From assembly GCA_946549155.1 (NCBI GenBank), contig CAMNQN010000214.1, positions 1 through 5,450 on the forward strand: a stretch of DNA of 5,450 bases, in the 5' to 3' direction. Shown piece by piece: positions 1 through 5,234 of the stretch. The position numbers were made by a program, and so were the translations under genes. This DNA is from an uncultured Lachnospiraceae bacterium. GTDB taxonomy: Bacteria; Bacillota; Clostridia; Lachnospirales; Lachnospiraceae. The notes under the pieces were generated by a model. The model was given only the letters and a program-made list of their open reading frames with translations. It was not told the DNA's origin and made no database searches. How positions within the stretch are numbered: position 1 is the first letter of the stretch; every line of letters begins with the position of its first letter.

Positions 1-170
1 ATTTACGCAGATCAGATGTTTACTGCTTCGTATCTTACATTCAGCGTGATTTTTTTAGGCTAGCCAAAGAACAGCAGGAAGAGGCGGGCGTGCAGGGCCA
101 CAAGCATCTGGAAAATAATTCGGAGGATACCGTAGAAAATCTTAGATGGAGACGGACGAAAATTTCGGGA

Positions 171-199
171 GAGCTGGCAGCCCTCAAGGCTGACAGCTC
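171..199. other. Hairpin 1 at the tip of the palindrome
   Basis: GAGCTG-g-CAGCC (171-182) pairs with GGCTG-a-CAGCTC (188-199) around the loop ctcaa. That is 11 pairs with one G/A mismatch. Its 3' strand is shared with hairpin 2, so the two cannot form together. Confidence 0.7.
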
Positions 200-214
200 A
201 GAGGCACTGAGCTG
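194..214. other. Hairpin 2 at the tip, competing with hairpin 1
   Basis: CAGCTCAG (194-201) pairs perfectly with CTGAGCTG (207-214) around the five-base loop aggca. Bases 194-199 are also needed for hairpin 1. In addition, 203-211 can pair with 245-253 over nine positions including one G-U pair. Several alternative folds are therefore possible at this tip. Confidence 0.7.
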
Positions 215-234
215 GGAAATCATCAGGATTTCCC
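214..234. other. Hairpin 3 at the tip of the palindrome
   Basis: GGGAAATC (214-221) pairs perfectly with GATTTCCC (227-234) around the five-base loop atcag. It follows hairpin 2 directly, sharing only base 214, and has the same 8-bp stem and 5-base loop geometry. Confidence 0.75.
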
Positions 235-374
235 GGCGAACTGCCTCGGTGCCCGAAATTTGGGCCTGTCTGCATCTTAGTTTTTCTTGGTATCCGGAGA
301 TGTTTTCCAGATGGATAGGGCCATGGGGCCCGGCTCATCCTGCGTCCTCTGCTGAATGAAACACGAAGAAGCCT

Positions 375-1373
375 TTACCGCAGGGAGGAAAACGTCCCCC
401 GAAACGCCAGAGCCGCGTCGATAATCCGATCCTCCCAGGTTTCCTTGTCACTGTCTGGGATGGTTCCCATTTCTTCCATAGCGGCAAACACCTCCGTCAG
501 TCCGGCCTCCAGGGAAATCTCGGGTTTCCATTCGGGCACGTCCCGCTTCAGCTTTTCATTGGAGACGTAGGTATGCTGTCCGAAGATCTCATTGCAGAGC
601 GCGAAACGCTGGGGATCAATTTCCATCAGCCAGCGAAGGGGCAGTCCCACCATTTCCACTTCTTTTCCCAGTACCTTCATGGCCAGCCGGTGATAATCCG
701 CCCAGGTGGTGAAGCCGTCCTGTACGGCGTTATAGATCTGACCGATACACTGGTCTTTTCCCAAGACGGCCACGAAGGCCCTGGCTGTATCCGTGGCGTG
801 CATATATTGATGCATAATGTTGCCGTCGGCACAGATTAAAATCGGCTTGCCCTTTTTTACCCGGTCAATCCAGGTGTGCTCCGTGGTAAGCTGACGGAGC
901 ATTCCGCTCATGGCGCTGTAGGTTGTGCCGGGTTTGATGATGGTTACCGGAAAATGGGTAGTTTTGTGGGCTTCCAGATAGACCAGGTCTGCGGCGTGCT
1001 TGTTGATGCCGTATTCTGTCCAGGGGGTGAAAGGATCCTCCTCTTTTACAGGGAAGGCGGCGAACTCCTTGCCGTAGGTGCAGACCGTGGAGGCAGTGAC
1101 AAACTGCTTCGCGCCTGAGAAGGCGGCGATGCCGGACTCAGCATCCTTTGCGGTATAGCTGGTGAGATCAATGACATAGTCAGGCTTTAGCTCCTGCATC
1201 GTCCGGATAAAGGTTTCCGTATCGTGGCGGTCTCCCTGCAGATAGGTGATACCCCGGTGCGGGCATGAGGCGCTGCGGCCGTAGCCGTAAATATCATAGC
1301 AGCCTTTCTTTTCCAGCTCCCAGACTACATGGGAACCGATGTTTCCGTTGCATCCTAAAACAATAACTTTCAT
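375..1373 (-). CDS. NAD(P)-dependent epimerase/dehydratase (extended SDR family)
   Basis: This 332-residue cytoplasmic enzyme of the short-chain dehydrogenase superfamily probably oxidises, reduces or epimerises a sugar or nucleotide sugar. An N-terminal Rossmann fold opens with the dinucleotide motif GCNGNIG at residues 7-13. The catalytic set is visible as S95/T96 in TASTVCTYG, with Y121 and K125 in YGINK. The KPGTTY stretch (about 147-152) and MHATDTARAF (191-200) are typical of the extended SDR substrate half. Its length suits the family. It is the second gene of a minus-strand pair, starting 35 bases after the GH13 stop with no visible terminator between them, so it is probably co-transcribed. 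The ATG at 1373 is chosen because AAGGAGG stands 8 bases before it and the Rossmann fold begins there. A start at 1508 would overlap the GH13 gene by 100 bases and adds no domain. The substrate cannot be read from the sequence; carbohydrate context suggests a sugar derivative. Confidence 0.9.
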   Translation of the reverse strand: MKVIVLGCNGNIGSHVVWELEKKGCYDIYGYGRSASCPHRGITYLQGDRHDTETFIRTMQELKPDYVIDLTSYTAKDAESGIAAFSGAKQFVTASTVCTYGKEFAAFPVKEEDPFTPWTEYGINKHAADLVYLEAHKTTHFPVTIIKPGTTYSAMSGMLRQLTTEHTWIDRVKKGKPILICADGNIMHQYMHATDTARAFVAVLGKDQCIGQIYNAVQDGFTTWADYHRLAMKVLGKEVEMVGLPLRWLMEIDPQRFALCNEIFGQHTYVSNEKLKRDVPEWKPEISLEAGLTEVFAAMEEMGTIPDSDKETWEDRIIDAALAFRGTFSSLR

Positions 1374-1381
1374 AATAATTT

Positions 1382-1388
1382 CCTCCTT
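1382..1388 (-). promoter_or_regulatory. Ribosome binding site of the epimerase gene
   Basis: AAGGAGG on the minus strand, 8 bases before the ATG at 1373. It fixes that start over the upstream in-frame ATG at 1508. Confidence 0.85.
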
Positions 1389-1408
1389 ATGTGATATCTT
1401 TTCTTTGC

Positions 1409-3124
1409 TTACAGCAGAATACGGTAAGAGCGGGGCTCCAGCCGGGCGGCTTTTTCCAAAGCTTCGCACCAGGGGAAGCGGGCGGCCAGTTCCTTCGGAT
1501 CCAGGCAAACCGCCTGATCCGTATTGTTTAAAATCAGGGCGGCATGCTCCTCCTCCAGACTGCGCTGGAAACAGAGGGGAGCATCGCCGCTTTGGGGCGT
1601 CAGTTCCACCCAGCGAAAATCTCCTTCGGAAAATACCCGGTGGGATTTTCGCATGGCGATCAGCTCCTTGTATAAGCTGCGCAGAGCTTCCCCATCCCCC
1701 TGGGGGGTGAAGTTCATGCAGCGGCGGGCTTTCACAAAGTCCTCTCCCTCCATGGCGGCTTCATCGCCGTAATAGATGGCGGGCATCCCGACGAAGCAGA
1801 ACTGAAATACTGCGGAGAGGATTACCTTTTGCAGGTCCTTCCCGGCCAGAGTGTACCAACGGGGCGTATCGTGGGAGCCTAACAGGTTGTACATGGCAAA
1901 AACGGCGGGCTGGGGATAGCAGACCAGACGGGCAGTGATCAGATCCTGAAACTCCCGGGTACTGATTTCCCTGTTCAGAAAATAGTATTCACAGGCGGTG
2001 ACAAAGGGATAGTTCATAACACTGTCCACCATGTCCCCGTTCAGGTAGGGCTGGGAATCATTCCACATTTCTCCCAGAATAAACGCGTCAGGATTGATGG
2101 ATTTTACGGTCTTGCGGAAATCCCTCCAGAAATCCAGGTCCACCTCGTTGGCCACATCCAGACGCCATCCATCGATCCCCAGCCCGGTCCAGAAGGCGGC
2201 CACATCCAGCAGATAGCGGCGGGTTTCCGGATGGGAGGTGTTCAGCTTGGGCATGTGGCGTTCAAAGGAAAAACGCTCATAGCGGTATTCCTGGTCCACG
2301 ATCACCGGATAGCTGCGGATATAGTACCAGTCCCGGTAGGGGGATGCTTCCCCTTTTTCAATTACATCCTGAAATGCGGGAAAGGTATCGCAGGTGTGGT
2401 TGAATACCGCGTCCAGAATAAGGCGGATCCCGTGTTTGTGACAGAGAGACAGCAGCTCCTTGAAATCCTCCAGCGTACCCAGCGTGGGGTCAATTCTCCT
2501 GTAGTCCCTGGTATTGTAGCGGTGGCAGCTATTGGACATAAAAATGGGGCAGAAATAGAGGGCGGTGATTCCCAGCTCCAGAAAATAAGAGAACTTTTCT
2601 ATGATTCCCCGCAGATTTCCTCCCAGGTGTTTGGTAATGTGCGGCTCGCTGCCCCACTGCGGCACAGGCACCGCCGGTTTATGGGACGGGCTTTTGGCAA
2701 AGCTGTCCGGAAAGATCTGATAGAAAACGGCAGATTTTGCCCAGGCGGGAACGGAGACAGCGTCCGCATGATTTAGGTAGGGGAGCTGAAAGGCGTCCCG
2801 TTCGCAGTGTTTGTTTTCCGCATGAAAGCCCAATTCGTCATAGTAAAGAACTTCCCCCTCCGTATCGGTGAGAACAAAATAGTAGGCGACTCGCCGGAAG
2901 GGAGGACATAGGGTAATCCGGTAATAGTCAAAAAGGGAATCAGACAGATAGAGGGGCATGATCTCCCGGCGCAGAGTGCTTTCCGGATCATATTTGTCAA
3001 AGGAAATCAGCTCCAGGGAGGAGAGGTCTCCCCGTCCTGCGCGAAGCATCAGATAGGCGCAGTCCTCCCTGTCAAAGTAAGCGTAATTATTTCTTGGTCT
3101 GTGGTAAACGGCCTGTCTTAACAT
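1409..3124 (-). CDS. GH13 alpha-glucan hydrolase, cyclomaltodextrinase/neopullulanase type
   Basis: This 571-residue intracellular alpha-amylase-family enzyme is expected to hydrolyse alpha-1,4 (and perhaps alpha-1,6) bonds in maltodextrins, cyclodextrins or pullulan fragments. Residues 1 to about 125 form a beta-rich N-terminal domain consistent with CBM34. The (beta/alpha)8 barrel follows from about 126, starting AVFYQIFPDSF. A short beta domain closes the protein. Conserved regions are all present: DAVFNH (238-243), GWRLDVANEV with nucleophile D323, GEMW with acid/base E352, SHD with stabiliser D419, and MPKLN (291-295), a signature of subfamily GH13_20. Family members are usually about 580-590 residues, so it is full length. 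There is no signal peptide. The ATG at 3124 has AAGGAGG 5 bases upstream. The possible extension to 3244 runs through the promoter and operator, so it is rejected. It is first in a two-gene operon. Exact specificity among cyclomaltodextrinase, neopullulanase and maltogenic amylase cannot be settled by motifs. Confidence 0.93.
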   Translation of the reverse strand: MLRQAVYHRPRNNYAYFDREDCAYLMLRAGRGDLSSLELISFDKYDPESTLRREIMPLYLSDSLFDYYRITLCPPFRRVAYYFVLTDTEGEVLYYDELGFHAENKHCERDAFQLPYLNHADAVSVPAWAKSAVFYQIFPDSFAKSPSHKPAVPVPQWGSEPHITKHLGGNLRGIIEKFSYFLELGITALYFCPIFMSNSCHRYNTRDYRRIDPTLGTLEDFKELLSLCHKHGIRLILDAVFNHTCDTFPAFQDVIEKGEASPYRDWYYIRSYPVIVDQEYRYERFSFERHMPKLNTSHPETRRYLLDVAAFWTGLGIDGWRLDVANEVDLDFWRDFRKTVKSINPDAFILGEMWNDSQPYLNGDMVDSVMNYPFVTACEYYFLNREISTREFQDLITARLVCYPQPAVFAMYNLLGSHDTPRWYTLAGKDLQKVILSAVFQFCFVGMPAIYYGDEAAMEGEDFVKARRCMNFTPQGDGEALRSLYKELIAMRKSHRVFSEGDFRWVELTPQSGDAPLCFQRSLEEEHAALILNNTDQAVCLDPKELAARFPWCEALEKAARLEPRSYRILL

Positions 3125-3129
3125 AGCTT

Positions 3130-3136
3130 CCTCCTT
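3130..3136 (-). promoter_or_regulatory. Ribosome binding site of the GH13 gene
   Basis: AAGGAGG on the minus strand, 5 bases before the ATG at 3124. It decides the start against the in-frame ATG codons farther upstream, which lie at or above the promoter. Confidence 0.85.
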
Positions 3137-3137
3137 G

Positions 3138-3153
3138 AAATTATCGATAATTT
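3138..3153. promoter_or_regulatory. Perfect palindromic operator (site 1)
   Basis: AAATTATCGATAATTT is a perfect 16-bp palindrome with a central CG, the shape of many LacI-family operators. It lies in the 5' leader of the GH13 transcript, at about +20 to +35 from the predicted start, just above the ribosome binding site. A repressor bound there would block elongation or initiation. Related sites occur at 3224-3238 and 3263-3287. The regulator gene is not in the window. An alternative is that it only forms a weak AT-rich hairpin in the mRNA. Confidence 0.65.
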
Positions 3154-3178
3154 TTAAAAACATGGTGGTATCAAAATA

Positions 3179-3207
3179 AATATAAGGGATTGAATGGAAA
3201 AAGTCAA
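3179..3207 (-). promoter_or_regulatory. Sigma-A-type promoter for the GH13-epimerase operon
   Basis: On the minus strand, TTGACT (3207-3202) is followed by a 17-base spacer and TATATT (3184-3179). Both hexamers match the consensus at five of six positions. The predicted transcript starts near 3172 and would have a leader of about 48 bases containing operator site 1 and the ribosome binding site. Confidence 0.75.
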
Positions 3208-3223
3208 TAAAAAACAGGGGACT

Positions 3224-3238
3224 ATATCGGGATAATTT
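3224..3238. promoter_or_regulatory. Degenerate operator or half-site between the divergent promoters
   Basis: GATAATTT (3231-3238) is identical to the right half of operator site 1. Its left partner TATATC (3223-3228) is separated by GG, so the two half-sites are spaced by two bases instead of touching. It sits upstream of the -35 of the GH13 promoter. It may be a half-site or a weak accessory site. Confidence 0.4.
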
Positions 3239-3262
3239 CAGCATAAAATCAATATAAATTAT

Positions 3263-3287
3263 AAATATCGAAAATTATCGAGAAAAT
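3263..3287. promoter_or_regulatory. Two overlapping operator-like sites (sites 2 and 3)
   Basis: Bases 3272-3287 match the 16-bp palindrome of site 1 at 13 of 16 positions, including an intact AAATTATCGA. Bases 3263-3276 match its central 14 bases at 12 positions. The central CG pairs (3269-3270 and 3279-3280) are exactly 10 bp apart, about one helical turn. The cluster ends just before the -35 of the plus-strand promoter, so a bound protein could affect it directly or loop to site 1, about 134 bp away. Confidence 0.5.
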
Positions 3288-3289
3288 GA

Positions 3290-3318
3290 TTGATTTCTAA
3301 AGGGGATTAAGATAAGAT
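3290..3318 (+). promoter_or_regulatory. Sigma-A-type promoter for the phosphoglucomutase-oxidoreductase operon
   Basis: TTGATT (3290-3295), a 17-base spacer and TAAGAT (3313-3318) make a moderate promoter. Transcription would begin near 3325, giving a leader of about 43 bases before the ATG at 3368. The -10 overlaps the ATG at 3317, which therefore cannot be the main translation start if this promoter is used. Confidence 0.6.
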
Positions 3319-3354
3319 GAATACAGACAGCTGTAAAAAGGAAAGGAATGGAAC

Positions 3355-3360
3355 AGGAGG
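3355..3360 (+). promoter_or_regulatory. Ribosome binding site of the phosphoglucomutase gene
   Basis: AGGAGG stands 7 bases before the ATG at 3368 and selects it over the in-frame ATG 51 bases upstream, which has no such site. Confidence 0.85.
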
Positions 3361-3367
3361 AAAGAGT

Positions 3368-4024
3368 ATGGAAAAATATCAGGGAGCGGCCTTTGACATG
3401 GACGGCGTGCTGGTGGATACCGCCAGATTTCATTTTAAGGCATGGGAAAAGATACTGATGGAGCATTTCGGGGTGGTACACACCAGCGAGGTTGACGAGA
3501 AAACCAAGGGAATCGGACGGGTGGAATGTATGCGCCTGATTCTGCGGGAGTACGGGATTTCTTTGCCCGAGGAGCAGGTGTACGAGATTGCTCAGGAAAA
3601 AAACCGGTATTACGTGCATCTTTTGAAAACGGAGCTGGATGCGGGATGTATTCTGCCGGGAATCGGAAAGATGCTGCAGCAGATGGTGGAGAAGAAAATC
3701 CCCATGGCTCTGGCGTCCTCCAGCTATAACGCGCCGCTGATCGTGGAAAAGCTGGCTCTGCCCTTTACTCATATTGTGAACCCGGCTGATGTGGTGAATG
3801 GAAAACCGGCGCCGGATATTTATGTACAGGCGGCCCGGCTGCTGAACCTGGAGCCCCAATGCTGCGTCGGTGTGGAGGATGCGGCCTCCGGTGTGGAGGC
3901 GGTGGTTGCCTCGGGGATGTACTGTGTAGGGATTGGAGATGGGGATATTTTGAAGAAAGCCCATCGGGTGATCTCCGGCACAGAGAAGCTGGGAACGGTA
4001 TTGTGGGAGCTGCTTGACAGATAG
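3368..4024 (+). CDS. pgmB: Beta-phosphoglucomutase (HAD superfamily)
   Basis: This 218-residue cytoplasmic enzyme probably interconverts beta-D-glucose 1-phosphate and glucose 6-phosphate, with beta-glucose 1,6-bisphosphate as intermediate. The HAD core motif FDMDGVLVDT supplies nucleophile D10 and acid/base D12. T18 and H22 follow, and the helical cap carries KGIGR (47-51). The second motif is ASSSYNA (116-122), K146 lies in GKPAPD, and the metal-binding pair is E170-D171. Spacing agrees with the well-studied Lactococcus enzyme within 1-3 residues, which supports mutase over a plain phosphatase. The position equivalent to Lactococcus K117 is Y120, a variable place in the family. It leads a plus-strand operon, divergent from the GH13 operon. 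Such mutases normally serve inverting phosphorylases of maltose, trehalose or kojibiose; none is in the window. A related HAD sugar phosphatase is the main alternative. Confidence 0.88.
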   Translation: MEKYQGAAFDMDGVLVDTARFHFKAWEKILMEHFGVVHTSEVDEKTKGIGRVECMRLILREYGISLPEEQVYEIAQEKNRYYVHLLKTELDAGCILPGIGKMLQQMVEKKIPMALASSSYNAPLIVEKLALPFTHIVNPADVVNGKPAPDIYVQAARLLNLEPQCCVGVEDAASGVEAVVASGMYCVGIGDGDILKKAHRVISGTEKLGTVLWELLDR

Positions 4025-4054
4025 GGGTATAATTTTGCAGAGGAGGAAATACAT

Positions 4055-5059
4055 ATGAGTACAAGAATTGTATTGATGGGCTTGGGAAGCTTCGGGAGAG
4101 GATGGCTGGAGCAGGTATTGGTACCCAGTGAAGAGATCAAGATCGGGGGAATTGTTACCCGAAACAGGGAAAAGCTTCCTTATATAATAGAAGAAACGGG
4201 ATTGAAGGAGGAGCAGACTTACTTTGATCTGGGGGAGGCATTGGAGCAGGTGAAGCCGGATTTATTTGTAAACATCACGCCGCCGGACTGCCACCTTTCC
4301 TACTGCAGAGAGGCGATCATCCGGGGAATCCCTGTGTTTACGGAAAAGCCCATCGCAGGCAGCGAGGCGGATGCGGGAGAGATGCTGCGTCTGGCCCGGG
4401 AATATGGCGTGCCGGTGTTTGTGGGGGAAAATTATCGGTATTTTGATATTACCCGAAAGGCAAAAGAACTGATTCAGAAAGGCGCCATCGGAAATCTTGA
4501 AACAATATACTTTGATTTCTTCCGGCATCATGACATCGCCAACTATCATACGCAGATGGAGCACCCTCTGTTTATGGACGTATGTATTCATCATTTCGAT
4601 CTGCTGCGCTATTTTACAGATCAGGAGCCGGTGCGGGTGAGGGCAGTGGAGTGGAATCCCAAAAAGACGGTATACCGGACAAATTCCTGCGGCATGGCAT
4701 TTTTTGAAATGTCGGGAGGAGTATCGGTCTCTTTCCGGGGAGCATTGGCCTATACGGACAACGAGACAGACTGGCTGGGACACTGGAGAATCCAGGGGGA
4801 TGAGGGCGTCCTGTTCCTTCGGGATGGAGTGCTGCTTCTGGAAAGGGACGGGAAAGAAACCCGGTATGAGCTTCCGGTTCATGAGGAAAGCCTGGCTGCA
4901 GAGCTGGAGCATGTTCTGGACTGTCTGAAAACAGGCCAGGATTCTCCGAACCGCATCGAGAATAATTACCGCACCGATTATATGGTACGCCGCACGATCC
5001 AGGCTTCCGAGGAGGGAAAGGAAATAAGGGTTGCATACCCGCCGCATGATCTGGTATGA
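4055..5059 (+). CDS. Gfo/Idh/MocA family sugar oxidoreductase
   Basis: This 334-residue NAD(P)-dependent dehydrogenase has the length usual for the family. The N-terminal Rossmann domain (1 to about 120) begins with GLGSFGR (9-15). The conserved EKPIA at 97-101 carries K98, the family's cofactor/catalytic lysine. The C-terminal alpha/beta domain contains MDVCIHHFD (174-182), where D175, H179 and H180 fit the catalytic D-x3-H pattern. AGGAGG lies 8 bases before the ATG, and the gene starts 30 bases after the phosphoglucomutase stop with no terminator between them, so the two are likely co-transcribed. Known members oxidise inositol, glucose, UDP-sugars or glycosides at C3. In the E. coli ycj cluster, a family member (YcjS) acts as a D-glucoside 3-dehydrogenase close to a beta-phosphoglucomutase (YcjU). 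That precedent makes a glycoside or free sugar a reasonable substrate here, but this is inference. Confidence 0.9.
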   Translation: MSTRIVLMGLGSFGRGWLEQVLVPSEEIKIGGIVTRNREKLPYIIEETGLKEEQTYFDLGEALEQVKPDLFVNITPPDCHLSYCREAIIRGIPVFTEKPIAGSEADAGEMLRLAREYGVPVFVGENYRYFDITRKAKELIQKGAIGNLETIYFDFFRHHDIANYHTQMEHPLFMDVCIHHFDLLRYFTDQEPVRVRAVEWNPKKTVYRTNSCGMAFFEMSGGVSVSFRGALAYTDNETDWLGHWRIQGDEGVLFLRDGVLLLERDGKETRYELPVHEESLAAELEHVLDCLKTGQDSPNRIENNYRTDYMVRRTIQASEEGKEIRVAYPPHDLV

Positions 5060-5098
5060 TGGTGCTATGCAGACTTTAGAATAAGGGAAGTGATATGG

Positions 5099-5212
5099 AT
5101 GCAGGCGTTTTGTGACAGAAAATACAATTCCGATTTCTCCCGGGAGATGACCCGTTCCGCAGAGCAATACCTGAAGGATTTTAATCTGAACGGAACAGGG
5201 CGGCAGCTATAA
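5099..5212 (+). CDS. Possible small ORF, 37 residues, unknown function
   Basis: ATG at 5099 opens 37 codons ending in TAA at 5210-5212. AGGGAAG, a modest ribosome binding site, stands 8 bases upstream. The product is hydrophilic, with many charged residues, one cysteine and no membrane segment or signal peptide. I recognise no family. It lies between the oxidoreductase (stop 39 bases upstream) and the secreted protein (start 22 bases downstream). It could be a true small protein, the decayed start of a larger gene, or chance. Confidence 0.35.
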   Translation: MQAFCDRKYNSDFSREMTRSAEQYLKDFNLNGTGRQL

Positions 5213-5234
5213 AGCAGAGGGAGAGGATCGTTTC

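Larger units (their letters stand above)
72..354. repeat. Large imperfect palindrome (long inverted repeat with internal hairpins)
   Basis: The two halves of this region are imperfect reverse complements around a centre near 210. Clear paired blocks, from outside in, are 72-77 with 349-354 (6 bp), 105-115 with 303-313 (11 bp perfect), 125-131 with 289-295 (7 bp perfect), and 141-169 with 252-280 (23 of 29 matching, including a perfect 10 bp, 160-169 with 252-261). The tip, 170-251, folds into smaller hairpins, and 318-331 on the right arm forms its own GGGCC/GGCCC hairpin. It could be a structured non-coding RNA, a fold-back miniature mobile element, or a palindrome-rich relic of an IS. I see no transposase, no target-site duplication and no uridine tract placed for a classic terminator. 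The pairing is directly visible; the role is unknown. Confidence 0.75.
3..359 (+). other. Open frame running in from the left edge; doubtful gene remnant
   Basis: This frame has no stop from the window edge to a TGA at 357-359, about 118 codons, ending 15 bases before the convergent stop of the epimerase gene. The first half of the translation is somewhat protein-like (charged, with an EQQEEAG stretch). The second half has six tryptophans in about 70 residues and no recognisable motif, and nearly all of it lies inside the large imperfect palindrome. The internal ATG at 90 has no ribosome binding site. I do not recognise a family. It could be the tail of an upstream gene, a decayed gene, or a chance opening caused by the GC-rich hairpins. 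I favour chance or decay. Confidence 0.2.

Noticed and set aside
41..223. Minus-strand open frame of 60 codons in the left region
   Set aside because: It runs across one arm of the palindrome, is rich in Ser/Leu/Cys, and has no ribosome binding site or motif.
318..331. GGGCC-atgg-GGCCC hairpin as the terminator of the minus-strand operon
   Set aside because: A stem of 5 bp is present about 45 bases after the stop, but no U-tract follows it on the minus strand, so an intrinsic terminator is not supported.
1374..1508. N-terminal extension of the epimerase to the ATG at 1508
   Set aside because: It overlaps the end of the GH13 gene by 100 bases, whereas AAGGAGG stands just before the ATG at 1373 where the Rossmann fold begins.
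2231..2776. Plus-strand open frame of 181 codons
   Set aside because: It lies wholly antisense to the GH13 barrel, whose catalytic motifs are intact. It has no ribosome binding site or family motif and is a codon-bias shadow.
3125..3244. N-terminal extension of the GH13 enzyme to the ATG at 3244
   Set aside because: It would translate through the predicted promoter and operator, has no ribosome binding site, and the extra 40 residues are not part of the family fold.
3275..4054. Minus-strand open frame of 259 codons
   Set aside because: It covers the antisense of the phosphoglucomutase gene, has a composition unlike real proteins, and conflicts with a strongly supported HAD enzyme.
5054..5082. 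Promoter with TAGAAT (5077-5082) before the small ORF
   Set aside because: The -10 is acceptable but the hexamer 17 bases upstream, GTATGA, is a poor -35 and there is no extended -10, so it is too weak to call.
4262..5167. Minus-strand open frame of 301 codons
   Set aside because: It is antisense to the Gfo/Idh gene, rich in Cys and His with no recognisable domain, and has no ribosome binding site. The sense gene is clearly real.
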